This document shows positions 16,364 to 25,445 of a stretch of DNA of 48,323 bases, one piece after another. Position numbers and translations under genes: made by a program. The first letter of the stretch is position 1; every line of letters begins with the position of its first letter. The stretch spans positions 21,390-69,712 of the forward strand of contig DBKH01000085.1 in assembly GCA_002297815.1 (NCBI GenBank), written 5' to 3'. Below the pieces are notes generated by a model. The model was not told where the DNA came from. It ran no database searches and worked only from the letters and a program-made list of their open reading frames with translations. The stretch is from Bacteroidales bacterium UBA755 (GTDB taxonomy: Bacteria; Bacteroidota; Bacteroidia; Bacteroidales; UBA932).

Positions 16364-16397
16364 GCCCTGGGAGATTCTTCCGGGGCTTTTCTTTTTG
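16364..16397 (+). terminator. TAC operon terminator
   Basis: GCCC (16364-16367) with an interrupted stem pairs with GGGGC (16382-16386), followed by TTTTCTTTTT. It ends the TAC unit. Confidence 0.7.
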
Positions 16398-16581
16398 GTA
16401 AGGGCGGATGAAGAGGCTAATTTTCATTCGCTCTTACAATTTTTATTGGAGGGAAGTGCGTGAAATGGGGATTTCAAAAATTAAAAGCAAAACTATAAGT
16501 AAAAAAGGAAGATTTGCTTACAATTTTCATTGAACAGGTGATTTTCGGGGAAATCGAGGAAAATGAGGGAAATCGCAGTGA

Positions 16582-16602
16582 TTGTGCCAAAATTTGGCAC
16601 AA
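16582..16602. promoter_or_regulatory. perfect palindrome, operator-like
   Basis: TTGTGCCAAA and TTTGGCACAA are perfect 10-bp arms around one A, inside the gene-free, AT-rich stretch 16398-16994. There is no T-run, so it looks like a binding site for a dimeric protein rather than a terminator. Confidence 0.6.
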
Positions 16603-16727
16603 GTGAGAGAGGAATTATTATTTATATTCAAATAGAACAAAAGATTATCTTGTCTTATCTTTTGTAGTTCTTCAATAAATTACGTAACTTTAGGAAAAAT
16701 ATTTTTGCTGAGGAAATGAAAAACCCC

Positions 16728-16948
16728 AACTACACTAACTACACTAACTACACTTGAAGCAAATGAATGAATATTAATGAAATAAGGTGTAGTTGCGGTG
16801 TAGTTGGGGAACTACACTCCAACTACATTCAACTACACTTGCCCTGACTCCAACTACACTAACTACACAATTTCGGGGCTCAACTACACCTCATTTTTGG
16901 TTAACTCGTTGATAATCAAACATGGCTTCAAGTGTAGTTAGTGTAGTT
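16728..16948. repeat. iteron array AACTACAC/GTGTAGTT
   Basis: Thirteen copies (12 exact, one AACTACAT) of an octamer: forward at 16728, 16737, 16746, 16810, 16821 (variant), 16831, 16852, 16861, 16882; reverse at 16787, 16798, 16932, 16941. Spacings are mostly 9-11 or 21 bases, near one or two helical turns. The array lies between the replication/TA half and the virion half. It is a candidate replication origin, partition/packaging site or multi-copy operator for the gene at 16995. Confidence 0.75.
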
Positions 16949-16994
16949 GATGTTTTTGCAAAAAATGTGTCCCATATAATTAATTAACTGTGAA

Positions 16995-17531
16995 ATGCTC
17001 GATGTCAAATTGAAAGTAGATTCGCTGATGATGGCGGATTATCTGGCTTATCTGTTCCCACCTGATAGTCCGGGAGGGCCTCTGAAAGTCTGCGCCCGCA
17101 ATAGCATAGGCAAACTGCTCATAGCCCACTGCAAGGTGTCGGATCGTCCGGTTCCATCAGACGGTGACGGATTCGTAGAACTAATTCTTCCGAACGATGA
17201 GGCGACAAAGCCTCTTATCAACAGATTCCTCTACTACAACAGGCACGACACATCAGCATTGAATATGGCCTTAGCGGCATTCTTCGACATCGAGTTCAAG
17301 CAGTATTACATTGCTGGCTTCGAGCTTGGATTCCAGAAGAAGGACATAGTCTCAGCGTTCATCGTGTCCAGAGGGCTGTTTACGACTGACCGATTCGATG
17401 CTCTTCACAAGCGGATCTACAGGCAATCGCAGCAGGTCCTTGACAAGATGACCGGAAAACTTCTGCAAAGGATTCACTACATTGACAGAACTATAAACTT
17501 AAAGGGATTGAATGATGATCAGAATCATTGA
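16995..17531 (+). CDS. hypothetical protein next to iterons
   Basis: A 178-residue mixed alpha/beta protein of no family I recognise. It contains FLYYNRHDTSALNMALAAFF and a helical C-terminus (RIYRQSQQVLDKMTGKLLQRI). It is the first gene after the iteron array and overlaps the next gene by 20 bases. It could bind the iterons or be the first of the virion genes; the sequence does not decide. Confidence 0.6.
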   Translation: MLDVKLKVDSLMMADYLAYLFPPDSPGGPLKVCARNSIGKLLIAHCKVSDRPVPSDGDGFVELILPNDEATKPLINRFLYYNRHDTSALNMALAAFFDIEFKQYYIAGFELGFQKKDIVSAFIVSRGLFTTDRFDALHKRIYRQSQQVLDKMTGKLLQRIHYIDRTINLKGLNDDQNH

Positions 17532-17835
17532 CACACTACAGGCTCAGAGCCTTGACAAGCAGGACGGTGTCTGGCACAAGCTGGCGCTCGTTCCGGGAAC
17601 GGCCACGATTGAGAGATCTGAGAAGACGGAGGACGCCGGAAGACTGGCCACCGTCAAGATCAACGCCACACTGTCGGAGGCTTCCGATGTAATGAGGGAT
17701 AACCTTATATTAATGGTAGGATTCTGCCACGGTGACGATGAGACTTACGGAACTGAAGACCTACCTTTGACTTTCGAGGTCAACGAGACCAACTCTTTGA
17801 AATTGTCCTGTTCCTACCAATTCCCTATCTATTAG
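17512..17835 (+). CDS. hypothetical virion-associated protein
   Basis: A 107-residue beta-rich protein. ATGs at 17512 and 17515 are both possible; both lie inside the end of the preceding gene, so coupling is likely. ATVKINATLSEASDVMRDNL and PLTFEVNETNSLKLSCSYQF suggest a small beta sandwich. A late-type promoter follows before the protease gene. Function unknown. Confidence 0.6.
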   Translation: MMIRIIDTLQAQSLDKQDGVWHKLALVPGTATIERSEKTEDAGRLATVKINATLSEASDVMRDNLILMVGFCHGDDETYGTEDLPLTFEVNETNSLKLSCSYQFPIY

Positions 17836-17837
17836 CG

Positions 17838-17873
17838 TGTCCTTTCGTGTCTGGGAGCCTGCTTTTATCTTTG
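17838..17873 (+). promoter_or_regulatory. late-type promoter 1
   Basis: TGTCCTTT (17838-17845), 20-base spacer, TATCTTTG (17866-17873). It drives the protease-capsid cluster starting at 17894. One of five copies of this element. Confidence 0.65.
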
Positions 17874-17893
17874 CGTAAACATTGATACATAAG

Positions 17894-18727
17894 ATGAAAG
17901 CAGACACATTCCAGCTAGCAAGGGACATAATGCAGGGAAGATGGCTTGTCGCCAACCCTGACACATTGCTTCCGGTGGCCAGGGCGTTTCTCAATAGGCT
18001 GCCTGTGGAGATGGAGGCAAAGACTGCGGCGTTCTCCACCGTAGTCGATTCTGATGCTAAGGCCGAGGAATCAAAGAGTGTAGCCGTTGTCCCTCTTCAC
18101 GGCACGATGACCAAGTACGACACGTGCGAAAGTTACGGAACAACATTCATAGCTAAAAAGATCCGGGAGATGGCCGATGACGGAAATGTCATCGGTATCG
18201 TCCTGGACATAGACTCCCCAGGCGGAAGCTCTTCGGCCATCCCACCTATGCTCGAAGCAATAGGCTACGCCAAATCCAAAGGGAAACCGGTATATGCTCA
18301 CGTTGACTGTTGCGCTTCGGCTGCCTACTGGGTGGCCTCGCAATGTGATGCTATCTACATGGACAATGACATGTCCGAGGTTGGATCCATCGGAGCAATG
18401 GCCGTCTATGTGGACTATTCAGCAGTCAATCCATCGACTGGAGAAAAGACCCTCACAGTCTATTCGGATGAATCCTCGGAGAAGAACCGCGCCTACAGGG
18501 ACGCACTGGCAGGCAATTTCGATGCGGCCAAGGCAGAACTCAAACCGCTGGTGAAACAGTTCCAGAATGCAGTCGTGTCAGGAAGACCGAATATTCTGAA
18601 AGAAGAGCACGGTGTTTTGAGTGGTTCGATGTTCTACACAGCCGATGCGTTACGCCTAAACATGGCCGATGCAAAGAAGACGCTCCCTGAGACCATCGAG
18701 GCGGTCTTCGCACTCACAAGCGTTTAA
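17894..18727 (+). CDS. S49-family capsid maturation protease
   Basis: A 277-residue serine peptidase of the SppA/phage C fold. The oxyanion element is DIDSPGGSSS (SPGG at 108-111), the likely nucleophile is Ser142 in CCASAAYWVA, and SEVGSIGAMAVY (161-172) is the next conserved strand. It is expected to cleave capsid and scaffold proteins in the prohead. ATG 17894 is chosen over a TTG at 17882 because the late promoter starts RNA near 17878. The capsid gene follows 15 bases later. Confidence 0.85.
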   Translation: MKADTFQLARDIMQGRWLVANPDTLLPVARAFLNRLPVEMEAKTAAFSTVVDSDAKAEESKSVAVVPLHGTMTKYDTCESYGTTFIAKKIREMADDGNVIGIVLDIDSPGGSSSAIPPMLEAIGYAKSKGKPVYAHVDCCASAAYWVASQCDAIYMDNDMSEVGSIGAMAVYVDYSAVNPSTGEKTLTVYSDESSEKNRAYRDALAGNFDAAKAELKPLVKQFQNAVVSGRPNILKEEHGVLSGSMFYTADALRLNMADAKKTLPETIEAVFALTSV

Positions 18728-18742
18728 CCAATCTTTAAAATA

Positions 18743-20308
18743 ATGGATACGAAAACTCTCAACAATTCCAAGATGGGGCGACTTGTAGCCCGTCTCTTCG
18801 GCAAGAGCGAACTTGACGTCAAGGACGGCAAGGTTTCCCTTTCCGATCAGGAACGCCAGAAGGTTCTGGAGAACTATGGCCAGGACTTTCTTGACAAACT
18901 CGAAAGCATCAATCTCGATGAAGAGGGCGATGCCGTGACCCTTTTCGATGCCGCTGTAGAGGCAAAGACCGCTGAGGCAACAGCTGCTCTTAAAGAGCAA
19001 GTAAAGAAGCTTCAGAAAGACGTTGTCTCTTTGGCATCCGAGCCAGAACCAAAGCCGAAAGCCACGGCTACACCAGCATCGAAGGAGGCTAAGACCTTTG
19101 CCATCAACATGGCTGCGGCCCACAACAAGATAGTTAAGGAAGCACTTGACTCCGTCAATCCTTACGCTTTCACCGCACTTGAAGACGCTTCCATCAACAT
19201 CACAGATCTCAACGCTGAGTTCTCGATGGTGATGCCTCCAAAGATGAAGCTCGAACTTCTGAACAAGAGGATCTACAACGGATTCGATGACGCCAAGCAC
19301 ATGACCCGCATCCAGTCCAACACAGACTACATCGCAAGCGCGGCCATCATGTCAGAGGTGTCACAGCAGTTCACTCCGAAATGGACTCCTAAGGGAGCTG
19401 CCAAGTTCACTCCAATCCGCATCCCATACCGTCGTCACAAGTTGAACGTGCTTATTCAGCCTGCTGACGTGCTGAAGAGCTGGCTGCTCTATCTCTACGA
19501 GCAGGGCAAGACGATGTCCGACATGCCTATCACTCGCTACATCATCGAGAATCACATCCTTCCTAAGGTGCTGGATGACATCACCATCTCGATGATCGCG
19601 AAGGGTAAGTTCGTTGACGCTGGCGTTGTCGCAGACGGTGATGCAGGTAAAGCCGCCAAGAACTCCATGGACGGTTTCGAGACCATCCTTGTGGAAGGAA
19701 AGACTGATGAGAACTGCAAGATCAACTACTACAAGTCTGCAGCAGATCCTATGACAATGTCCGACTCTGAGCTTCTTGCCTACATCGATGGCTTCGTGGA
19801 CAGCATCTCTGGGCTGTTCGCACACATCGTGACCATCCACTGCTCAGAGCAGTTGCTGACCCGCTACAAGAGAGCCGACTTCGCGGTGAACGGCAAGTAC
19901 ACCGGCTACGAGAACGATGGAAGCATACGTTTCACGAACTTCCATCTTGTGCCTCTGAAATCGATGTATAACTCCCCTATCATCTTCGCGACTCCGAAGG
20001 AGAACTTCGTGGAACTGGTTGACCTCTCCAAGGCGGAAAACTGCATCGTCAAGATCGAGGAACAGAACTACGATGTGAAGGTCTTCGGTGAATATTCTCT
20101 CTCTGTAGGCTTCAAGATTGCCGAGGCTGTCTATGCCGCTGTTCCTGACGGCTACACTCCTGTTGAAAGCATCGTTTCCGATGTTCCAGACACCGACAAA
20201 TGGGAGAATGGCAAGAAGGCTTCTTCATCCTCTGATACAGGAGACACTGGAGGCCAAGGCTCAAACCCTGACCAAGGAGGTTCTGAAGGTGGCGGAACAG
20301 GAGCTTAA
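18743..20308 (+). CDS. major capsid protein with fused scaffold-like head
   Basis: A 521-residue protein directly after the protease. Residues 1 to about 110 are charged and helical with coiled-coil character, like a scaffold or delta domain that the protease would remove. About 120-480 is the likely HK97-type shell domain. The tail from about 485 is Ser/Gly-rich (SSSSDTGDTGGQG). The call rests on size, position after the S49 protease and the fused head domain rather than a diagnostic motif. Confidence 0.75.
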   Translation: MDTKTLNNSKMGRLVARLFGKSELDVKDGKVSLSDQERQKVLENYGQDFLDKLESINLDEEGDAVTLFDAAVEAKTAEATAALKEQVKKLQKDVVSLASEPEPKPKATATPASKEAKTFAINMAAAHNKIVKEALDSVNPYAFTALEDASINITDLNAEFSMVMPPKMKLELLNKRIYNGFDDAKHMTRIQSNTDYIASAAIMSEVSQQFTPKWTPKGAAKFTPIRIPYRRHKLNVLIQPADVLKSWLLYLYEQGKTMSDMPITRYIIENHILPKVLDDITISMIAKGKFVDAGVVADGDAGKAAKNSMDGFETILVEGKTDENCKINYYKSAADPMTMSDSELLAYIDGFVDSISGLFAHIVTIHCSEQLLTRYKRADFAVNGKYTGYENDGSIRFTNFHLVPLKSMYNSPIIFATPKENFVELVDLSKAENCIVKIEEQNYDVKVFGEYSLSVGFKIAEAVYAAVPDGYTPVESIVSDVPDTDKWENGKKASSSSDTGDTGGQGSNPDQGGSEGGGTGA

Positions 20309-20326
20309 CCAATAATAACGAAATAT

Positions 20327-20887
20327 ATGGCTTACGTTAAATCATCAATTCCAAGACCTGGGGACGGTGCCGGTGCACCGTCTGCCAGAAAATCCGCTAT
20401 CATCCTCGTGGATGTGGAGGATGTAGCCAGCGAGCCGTCGAGGGAAGTCGGCAACTGCAATGTTACTGGAAACCTCACTTTAAAGACAGGGGCGAAAGCG
20501 GTTTCAATCTACGCAACTTCTTCGACCATCCAGATAACCGAGGAATATTCAGGTGATCCCGATGCTGAAGGAGTGAAGAACGGACTGGTTTATGACCATC
20601 CTGGAAACTCGACCGCGGTAAAAAACTTTGTCGAAGTCTTCAAGAACCGTGGTGTCATCGCTTTTGTGCAAGAGTGTGACGGAACCTCGGCAGGGCGCAC
20701 ACAGATTCTTGGTAGTGTCTGCAACCCATTGAGGCTCTCAATCGAGACGAAGATGGACAATGAAGCCACCAAGAGGACTATGACATGGAAGCAGTCTCTT
20801 CCTGACAAGTTCCTTGCTGGTGACTATGCCGGGGACCTTCCGGAAGTCGCTGCGGCTGCCGGTTCCTCTGAAGGAGGTGGTGCTTAG
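20327..20887 (+). CDS. predicted virion structural protein
   Basis: A 186-residue protein. TKRTMTWKQSLPDKFLAGDY and ILGSVCNPLRLSIETKMDNE suggest a beta-rich tube or decoration protein, and the C-terminus is Gly/Ser-rich like that of the capsid protein. It follows the capsid by 18 bases. It could be a head decoration or major tail protein; I cannot choose between them. Confidence 0.6.
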   Translation: MAYVKSSIPRPGDGAGAPSARKSAIILVDVEDVASEPSREVGNCNVTGNLTLKTGAKAVSIYATSSTIQITEEYSGDPDAEGVKNGLVYDHPGNSTAVKNFVEVFKNRGVIAFVQECDGTSAGRTQILGSVCNPLRLSIETKMDNEATKRTMTWKQSLPDKFLAGDYAGDLPEVAAAAGSSEGGGA

Positions 20888-20890
20888 CGG

Positions 20891-21490
20891 ATGAGTAAGA
20901 GTAAGACCTCAGTAACAGAACGCAAAACTGTGGACAAAAAGGTAAATCTGGTTGTCTGTGCCTACGAGGGCACAGACGGCCAATTGTCCAAAGTTTGGGA
21001 GAAGATGACCGGTGTCAAGCCTGTTGTCATCACGACCGGACCGGACGCAGACATCCGTGACATTCTTGCCGGAATCATCGCTGACAACAATGTCGCTGAT
21101 GATTTTATTCTGGCACCAGCCAATTGCATTCCTTGCTCCAAGACCTCGATGGAGGAACTGGCCACGCCACTTGTTTTCCTTGACGTACAGGGCAACAAGG
21201 TCTATGGCGAAAGGCTTCCTAAACCGTTCTCCAAAGAGAAGCTGGTAGAGATACTTCCTGCTGACGGCCAGACATCGGAAGAGTTCCTGAAGGACTACTT
21301 CAAGAGGAATCTTCACAGGCCGATCGAGGCCGGATTCCGGTTCGGCAACATCGTGACACCGGTCTATCGGGCGAATCCTTGCGAGCACCTTGTCATCGAG
21401 GCGTTTGTCCGCAAGAAGTTCGTGTTCGCCACACCGCAAGGCTATGCGGCCATCACACATCTGATTGACCAATACCTGCTGAATGAGTAA
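20891..21490 (+). CDS. hypothetical protein in head cluster
   Basis: A 199-residue alpha/beta protein. VNLVVCAYEGTDGQLSKVWE then VVITTGPDADIRDILAGIIA and FILAPANCIPC give a Rossmann or GT-A-like look, but there is no clear catalytic DxD. Starts three bases after the previous gene and overlaps the next by eight. Conserved position among head genes argues for a virion or assembly role. Confidence 0.6.
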   Translation: MSKSKTSVTERKTVDKKVNLVVCAYEGTDGQLSKVWEKMTGVKPVVITTGPDADIRDILAGIIADNNVADDFILAPANCIPCSKTSMEELATPLVFLDVQGNKVYGERLPKPFSKEKLVEILPADGQTSEEFLKDYFKRNLHRPIEAGFRFGNIVTPVYRANPCEHLVIEAFVRKKFVFATPQGYAAITHLIDQYLLNE

Positions 21491-22172
21491 CGAGATTGAC
21501 AGATGGATATGTTCGGGAGCCGAGGTCACTGAAGGACTTCGGCTCTTGAGCATATACGCGCCCAACAAGTGGCTCGACGCGTTGGTACGGAAAGCCCCGA
21601 AGGAATATTCACACCTCCTGAAGAAAGCTTTGCTTCCATTCGCCACCGAGGTGCCGTTCTCCCAGACATTAACCAAAGGTGGGCGGTTCCGGGAAGACTG
21701 GCCGTTTCTGTCCGAACCGGATTGCCCGACCGAACTGAAAGCCCTTGCGGCTGACATGATCACATCGTGGCATAACTATGTCAACGCCCACGAAGACCTC
21801 TTCAAGTGCACGACTCCGGAAGAGTGCTTCGAGGCGGCAGAAAAAACAGTAAGAAATTTTACGCAAAATTCAAGTTCTCGACTTGAATTTCAGTACTACA
21901 AAGAGCATCGCAGGGTTCTGGGCAAGCATCCGATCTTCGCGTTGGCAAAAAAGATGGATGAACTTCGCCGCCTGCCGGTAACAAGCCTGATCCAGAAAAG
22001 GAAGAACGTCCAGGATTCCATCTGGCGTGCCGAGCGGGGAATCAGGAAAGGCGACCGTCCGGATCTTAAAATCCAAAGGGAGGAAAGGCTTGCGCGCCTG
22101 CGGATGACTCTCAATGACATCAACCGAATGATTGAAGAATATGAAGGAACTGAAACCCGAACTTCTCGATGA
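21483..22172 (+). CDS. hypothetical protein upstream of terminase
   Basis: A 229-residue, mostly helical, Arg/Glu-rich protein. The C-terminal third (QKRKNVQDSIWRAERGIRKG then AYR-free basic helices to DINRMIEEYEG) looks like a coiled coil. It overlaps the genes on both sides. No family recognised. Confidence 0.6.
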   Translation: MSNEIDRWICSGAEVTEGLRLLSIYAPNKWLDALVRKAPKEYSHLLKKALLPFATEVPFSQTLTKGGRFREDWPFLSEPDCPTELKALAADMITSWHNYVNAHEDLFKCTTPEECFEAAEKTVRNFTQNSSSRLEFQYYKEHRRVLGKHPIFALAKKMDELRRLPVTSLIQKRKNVQDSIWRAERGIRKGDRPDLKIQREERLARLRMTLNDINRMIEEYEGTETRTSR

Positions 22173-23064
22173 TCTCTCGTCCCTTGCGGCCATAGGCTGG
22201 ACAGACGCCGAGCTGGCCGGATTCCTTGACATCACCGATAGACAACTGGCAGTTATCTTGGCTGATCCGATCTCGACGGATGATCTGAACATACGCGACG
22301 CCATCAAGCGCGGCCAACTGGAGAAAAGGGCAAAGATCGAACTTGCCGTGGTGCGTGGAGCGATGGGCGGTGACGCTGACTCCATCGAGCAGTTCCGTGA
22401 CATCGTCCGGGACAAAAGCTTCACCATCTCCAAACTGGACCTCTTCGGGGGCTCAGAGAAGGAGGGAGCGTTCGAGAAGATTCAGGAATACATCGCATCA
22501 GGATCAAAGGGGACTCTTTCTGACAAAGAGCAAATCTACATTGATTTGATGACACTGATATATTCGTTAGACGGCCAGTATGGGAAAAGAAGGACCATCA
22601 AGTTTCTGACCACCGCACCGTTCTGCATTTCCTACCAGCGGGCAGCGGACATATATTCGGAAGCGATGGAACTGTTCTTCTGCAACCGTAAGGTCTCCAA
22701 GGAGGCGATGCGCAACAAGATGGCGGACCAGTTCGACACCCTCTATGTGGCCGCAAGGGATGCAGCCAAGACCTCTAAGGACTATGCGGTTGCCGCTGAC
22801 ATCCTTGCCAACAAGGCAAGGGCTCTCCAGCTCGACAAGGACGATCCGGCAAAACTTCCGGCCGAACTCTACCAGCCTATGTTCCGTCTGCTTTCGGCAA
22901 CGCCTGAATCAATCGGACTTCCTGCCGCCAACCGTGATGAGCTGGAACGTCAGATCGACACCGTGGTCGCCCCGGAGGCTGTGAAGAGACGTTTGAAGAC
23001 CGATGCCGGAATCACGGATCTTGACATCGTAAAATACCTCGAAGATGCAAAGGAAGAGAGTTAA
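22141..23064 (+). CDS. terminase small subunit-like DNA-binding protein
   Basis: A 307-residue protein. The N-terminal region (about 15-50, IGWTDAELAGFLDITDRQLA) is a helix-turn-helix like that of small terminases, which bind the packaging site. A long helical region follows. The stop overlaps the start of the large terminase by 20 bases. The position is the main support, and it is longer than most small terminases. Confidence 0.65.
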   Translation: MKELKPELLDDLSSLAAIGWTDAELAGFLDITDRQLAVILADPISTDDLNIRDAIKRGQLEKRAKIELAVVRGAMGGDADSIEQFRDIVRDKSFTISKLDLFGGSEKEGAFEKIQEYIASGSKGTLSDKEQIYIDLMTLIYSLDGQYGKRRTIKFLTTAPFCISYQRAADIYSEAMELFFCNRKVSKEAMRNKMADQFDTLYVAARDAAKTSKDYAVAADILANKARALQLDKDDPAKLPAELYQPMFRLLSATPESIGLPAANRDELERQIDTVVAPEAVKRRLKTDAGITDLDIVKYLEDAKEES

Positions 23065-24835
23065 GCCCGAATCCACACAGGCTGCCTCCGTACAGTACCA
23101 GAACCCTTTCGCCCAGATAGTGTCTCTGGCCGGTGCGTGCCAGAACCTTCAGGTTGTGGGGCGTGGCGGAGCCAAGACAACCGACATTCAGGCCGAAAGG
23201 CTTCTGGATGTCATCTATGACATGCCGGGCGCGCCCGTGGTCTGGGTGGCCGACACGTTCACGAACCTGAACGCCAACATCCTCCCTTCTGTTCTGGAAG
23301 GCCTGGAGCGTAAAGGCCTACGTGAAGGTGTCCATTATGTCATCGAGAAGGAACCACCGACATTCACGGAAGCGGAAAAGGCCGAACTCCCCGATTGGCT
23401 AAGGCCGCATTTCTGGAAGCCTTTCAACAAGCTGGTCTCCTACAAGCGGACAATCATCTTCTACACAGGCACCAACATCCGGTTCGGCTCACTTGACCGT
23501 CCGGCCACGCTGGCGGGTGCCTCTTACGTGTTCTGCTTCGGGGACGAGGTGAAATATTTCCGGGAAGACAAGATCTCCAACCTGCTGAAGGCCGTCCGAG
23601 GCTACAGGCAGGAATATGGCCACAGTGTCTTCTACCGAGGGTTCAGTTTCACCACCGACATGCCGGACACCACTCACATCGGGGAATATGACTGGATTCT
23701 GAAATACGCCCACAACATGGACATCCCGGCAATAGTCCTTGTGCTGAAGGCAGGTCTGGTCTATAACGAATGCCTTCACGAGGCGGTGGCCGCCAAGGAC
23801 AAATGGCTGAAAACCCACAGCAACGAGGATCTGAACATCTATCGCGGCAAATGCCGTGTGGCCGAACAATGGAAGGCCCGCTGGACAGAACTTAGAATGC
23901 GAAAGGAAGCCAGAACGTTCTTCATGCTTGCGTCCTCGTACATCAATGTGGACATCCTCACAGAGCAGTGGTTCGGGGATGCGATCGCAGGAAAGCTTCC
24001 TGATCTGAACACGGCCATACTCTCCATGCGTCCGTCCCTGGAATCAGGCGACCGCTTCTACACTTCACTGAGCGAACGCCACTTCTACTATGACGGCACG
24101 GATGAGGATGCCTACGATGGATTCGGTCTGCTGGACAAGGAGGATTGCAGGGTGCTGAAGTACGTTGATCTGGACAAGCCGCTCATAGCAGGAGTCGATT
24201 TCGGGAATATGTGCTCAATGTCCATAGCCCAGAACGACATCGAGAAGGGGCGCGCGTGCCTGCGTGTGGTCAAGTTCCTCTACACATTGGCACCTGAATA
24301 TGTCCCTGACCTTGGGGAGAAGTTCCGCACCTTCTTCGCGCCCGTGAGGCGCAAGACACTGATGCTGTACTATGACCGTGCAGGCAACGCCTACAAGTCG
24401 GTTGGTGAGGATCAGGTGGGCAAACTCAAGAAGTCTATCGAGTACGATGATAATGGCCACCGTACAGGGTGGACAGTACAGCTGATGTCCATCAACCAGG
24501 GCAACATCGGACAGCCGGAGGAATACTCATTCATGCAGGAGATAATGAGTGAGCGCAATCCTCGGTTGCCCGTGATTCGCATCGACGCCTATGCGGCCAA
24601 GCATCTGAAACTCTCATTGGAAAAGGCAAGGACAGTTGTGAAGAACGGTGTTGTGTTCAAGGACAAGAGAAGCGAGAAGTTGCCTGTGGAGCAGCTGCCT
24701 ACCGAGTCCACCAATCCTTCTGACTCATTCAAGTATCTTGTGATGACCAAGCAATTGAGAGGGCTGGCCAGTGGGAAGACGATGCTTCCGTCTTCGGCTA
24801 CGGATCCGAGAGCCGTGGGTAAAAACAAGGACTGA
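23045..24835 (+). CDS. terL: terminase large subunit
   Basis: A 596-residue packaging ATPase and nuclease. The ATPase has a Walker A-like VVGRGGAKTT (37-46) and a Walker B at YVFCFGDE (161-168). The nuclease domain starts near IAGVDFGN with Asp385 and continues with LMLYYDRAGN (about Asp444). A terminator follows at 24869. The order capsid, then terminase, then portal is rotated from the usual terminase-portal-protease-capsid order. Confidence 0.85.
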   Translation: MQRKRVKPESTQAASVQYQNPFAQIVSLAGACQNLQVVGRGGAKTTDIQAERLLDVIYDMPGAPVVWVADTFTNLNANILPSVLEGLERKGLREGVHYVIEKEPPTFTEAEKAELPDWLRPHFWKPFNKLVSYKRTIIFYTGTNIRFGSLDRPATLAGASYVFCFGDEVKYFREDKISNLLKAVRGYRQEYGHSVFYRGFSFTTDMPDTTHIGEYDWILKYAHNMDIPAIVLVLKAGLVYNECLHEAVAAKDKWLKTHSNEDLNIYRGKCRVAEQWKARWTELRMRKEARTFFMLASSYINVDILTEQWFGDAIAGKLPDLNTAILSMRPSLESGDRFYTSLSERHFYYDGTDEDAYDGFGLLDKEDCRVLKYVDLDKPLIAGVDFGNMCSMSIAQNDIEKGRACLRVVKFLYTLAPEYVPDLGEKFRTFFAPVRRKTLMLYYDRAGNAYKSVGEDQVGKLKKSIEYDDNGHRTGWTVQLMSINQGNIGQPEEYSFMQEIMSERNPRLPVIRIDAYAAKHLKLSLEKARTVVKNGVVFKDKRSEKLPVEQLPTESTNPSDSFKYLVMTKQLRGLASGKTMLPSSATDPRAVGKNKD

Positions 24836-24868
24836 GCGGGGTCTGCGCCATATATCACCCTCAGAAAG

Positions 24869-24893
24869 GAATCGCAATTGCGGTTCTTCTTTT
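24869..24893 (+). terminator. terminator after large terminase
   Basis: GAATCGC-AATT-GCGGTTC (24869-24886) forms a 7-bp stem with one G-T pair and is followed by TTCTTTT. The region 24894-25132 holds no gene apart from the inverted repeat at 25065. Confidence 0.7.
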
Positions 24894-25064
24894 GCGCGGC
24901 CCGTGCTTTTTTGCGTCTGGAAAAAAGCGTTTCTGCCGTGGCGGGGCGCAAGGGATTGAACAGTACGGGATTGACGGAAATATATTCACAAATCAGTGTT
25001 GATTTGCTGAAATTTCAGTGCCTTGGGCTGTAGTTCTGGTCTCTTTGCATAGTTAGGAGGTTCG

Positions 25065-25120
25065 GGCACTTCGACAAGCTCGGTGACCGGTCCACCGTGG
25101 TCGCTGAGCCTGCCGAAGCG
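25065..25120. repeat. REP-like inverted repeat
   Basis: Arms 25065-25090 and 25099-25120 are imperfect complements with the core TTCGACAAGCTCGGTGACC. The same core appears twice, same strand, inside the tape-measure gene (34721-34746 and 34774-34796). Arms are 20-25 bases and the loop is short, so it folds as a long hairpin. Confidence 0.65.
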
Positions 25121-25132
25121 ACTTATGCAAGG

Positions 25133-25168
25133 TGTCCTTTTTATCGTCTTGTGAGGTGGCTAACTTTG
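25133..25168 (+). promoter_or_regulatory. late-type promoter 2
   Basis: TGTCCTTT (25133-25140), 20-base spacer, TAACTTTG (25161-25168). The portal-cluster ATG at 25173 is only four bases beyond the -7 box, so the mRNA would be nearly leaderless. Confidence 0.6.
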
Positions 25169-25172
25169 TGAT

Positions 25173-25445
25173 ATGAACGTATATGAAGCATTGGCCGAGA
25201 TGAGGCGACTGTCTGAGGAAGACAGGAGCTTCAGTTTCTCATTTATGAGTTACAACCCCACGAAAGGCACAAGCGACGGGATTGTCTATGTCCGCCGCGG
25301 GGTGCTTAGGCATAGGGAAACCAAGGAGCATAACAAGAACGCTGATCTGATCGAGGGCTACACGGATCTGGAGACCGGGGAGCCGAGGCGTTTCTACCAG
25401 CCGCTTCTGATGACATTCAACGGACAAAAACTGATACTCGTATGA
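25173..25445 (+). CDS. small protein preceding portal
   Basis: A 90-residue beta-rich protein (SFSFSFMSYNPTKGTSDGIV, then RRFYQPLLMTFNGQKLILV). It overlaps the portal start by four bases (ATGA). Similar small proteins sit before portals in Bacteroidetes phages as far as I recall, but I know of no assigned role. Confidence 0.65.
   Translation: MNVYEALAEMRRLSEEDRSFSFSFMSYNPTKGTSDGIVYVRRGVLRHRETKEHNKNADLIEGYTDLETGEPRRFYQPLLMTFNGQKLILV

Noticed and set aside
16728..16948. CRISPR array
   Set aside because: The repeats are only 8 bp, occur in both orientations and have spacings of 9-21 bases without unique spacers; this is an iteron array.
24589..24951. Leftward 120-codon frame at the end of the large terminase gene
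   Set aside because: It is a shadow of the terminase frame plus terminator; no promoter or family supports it.
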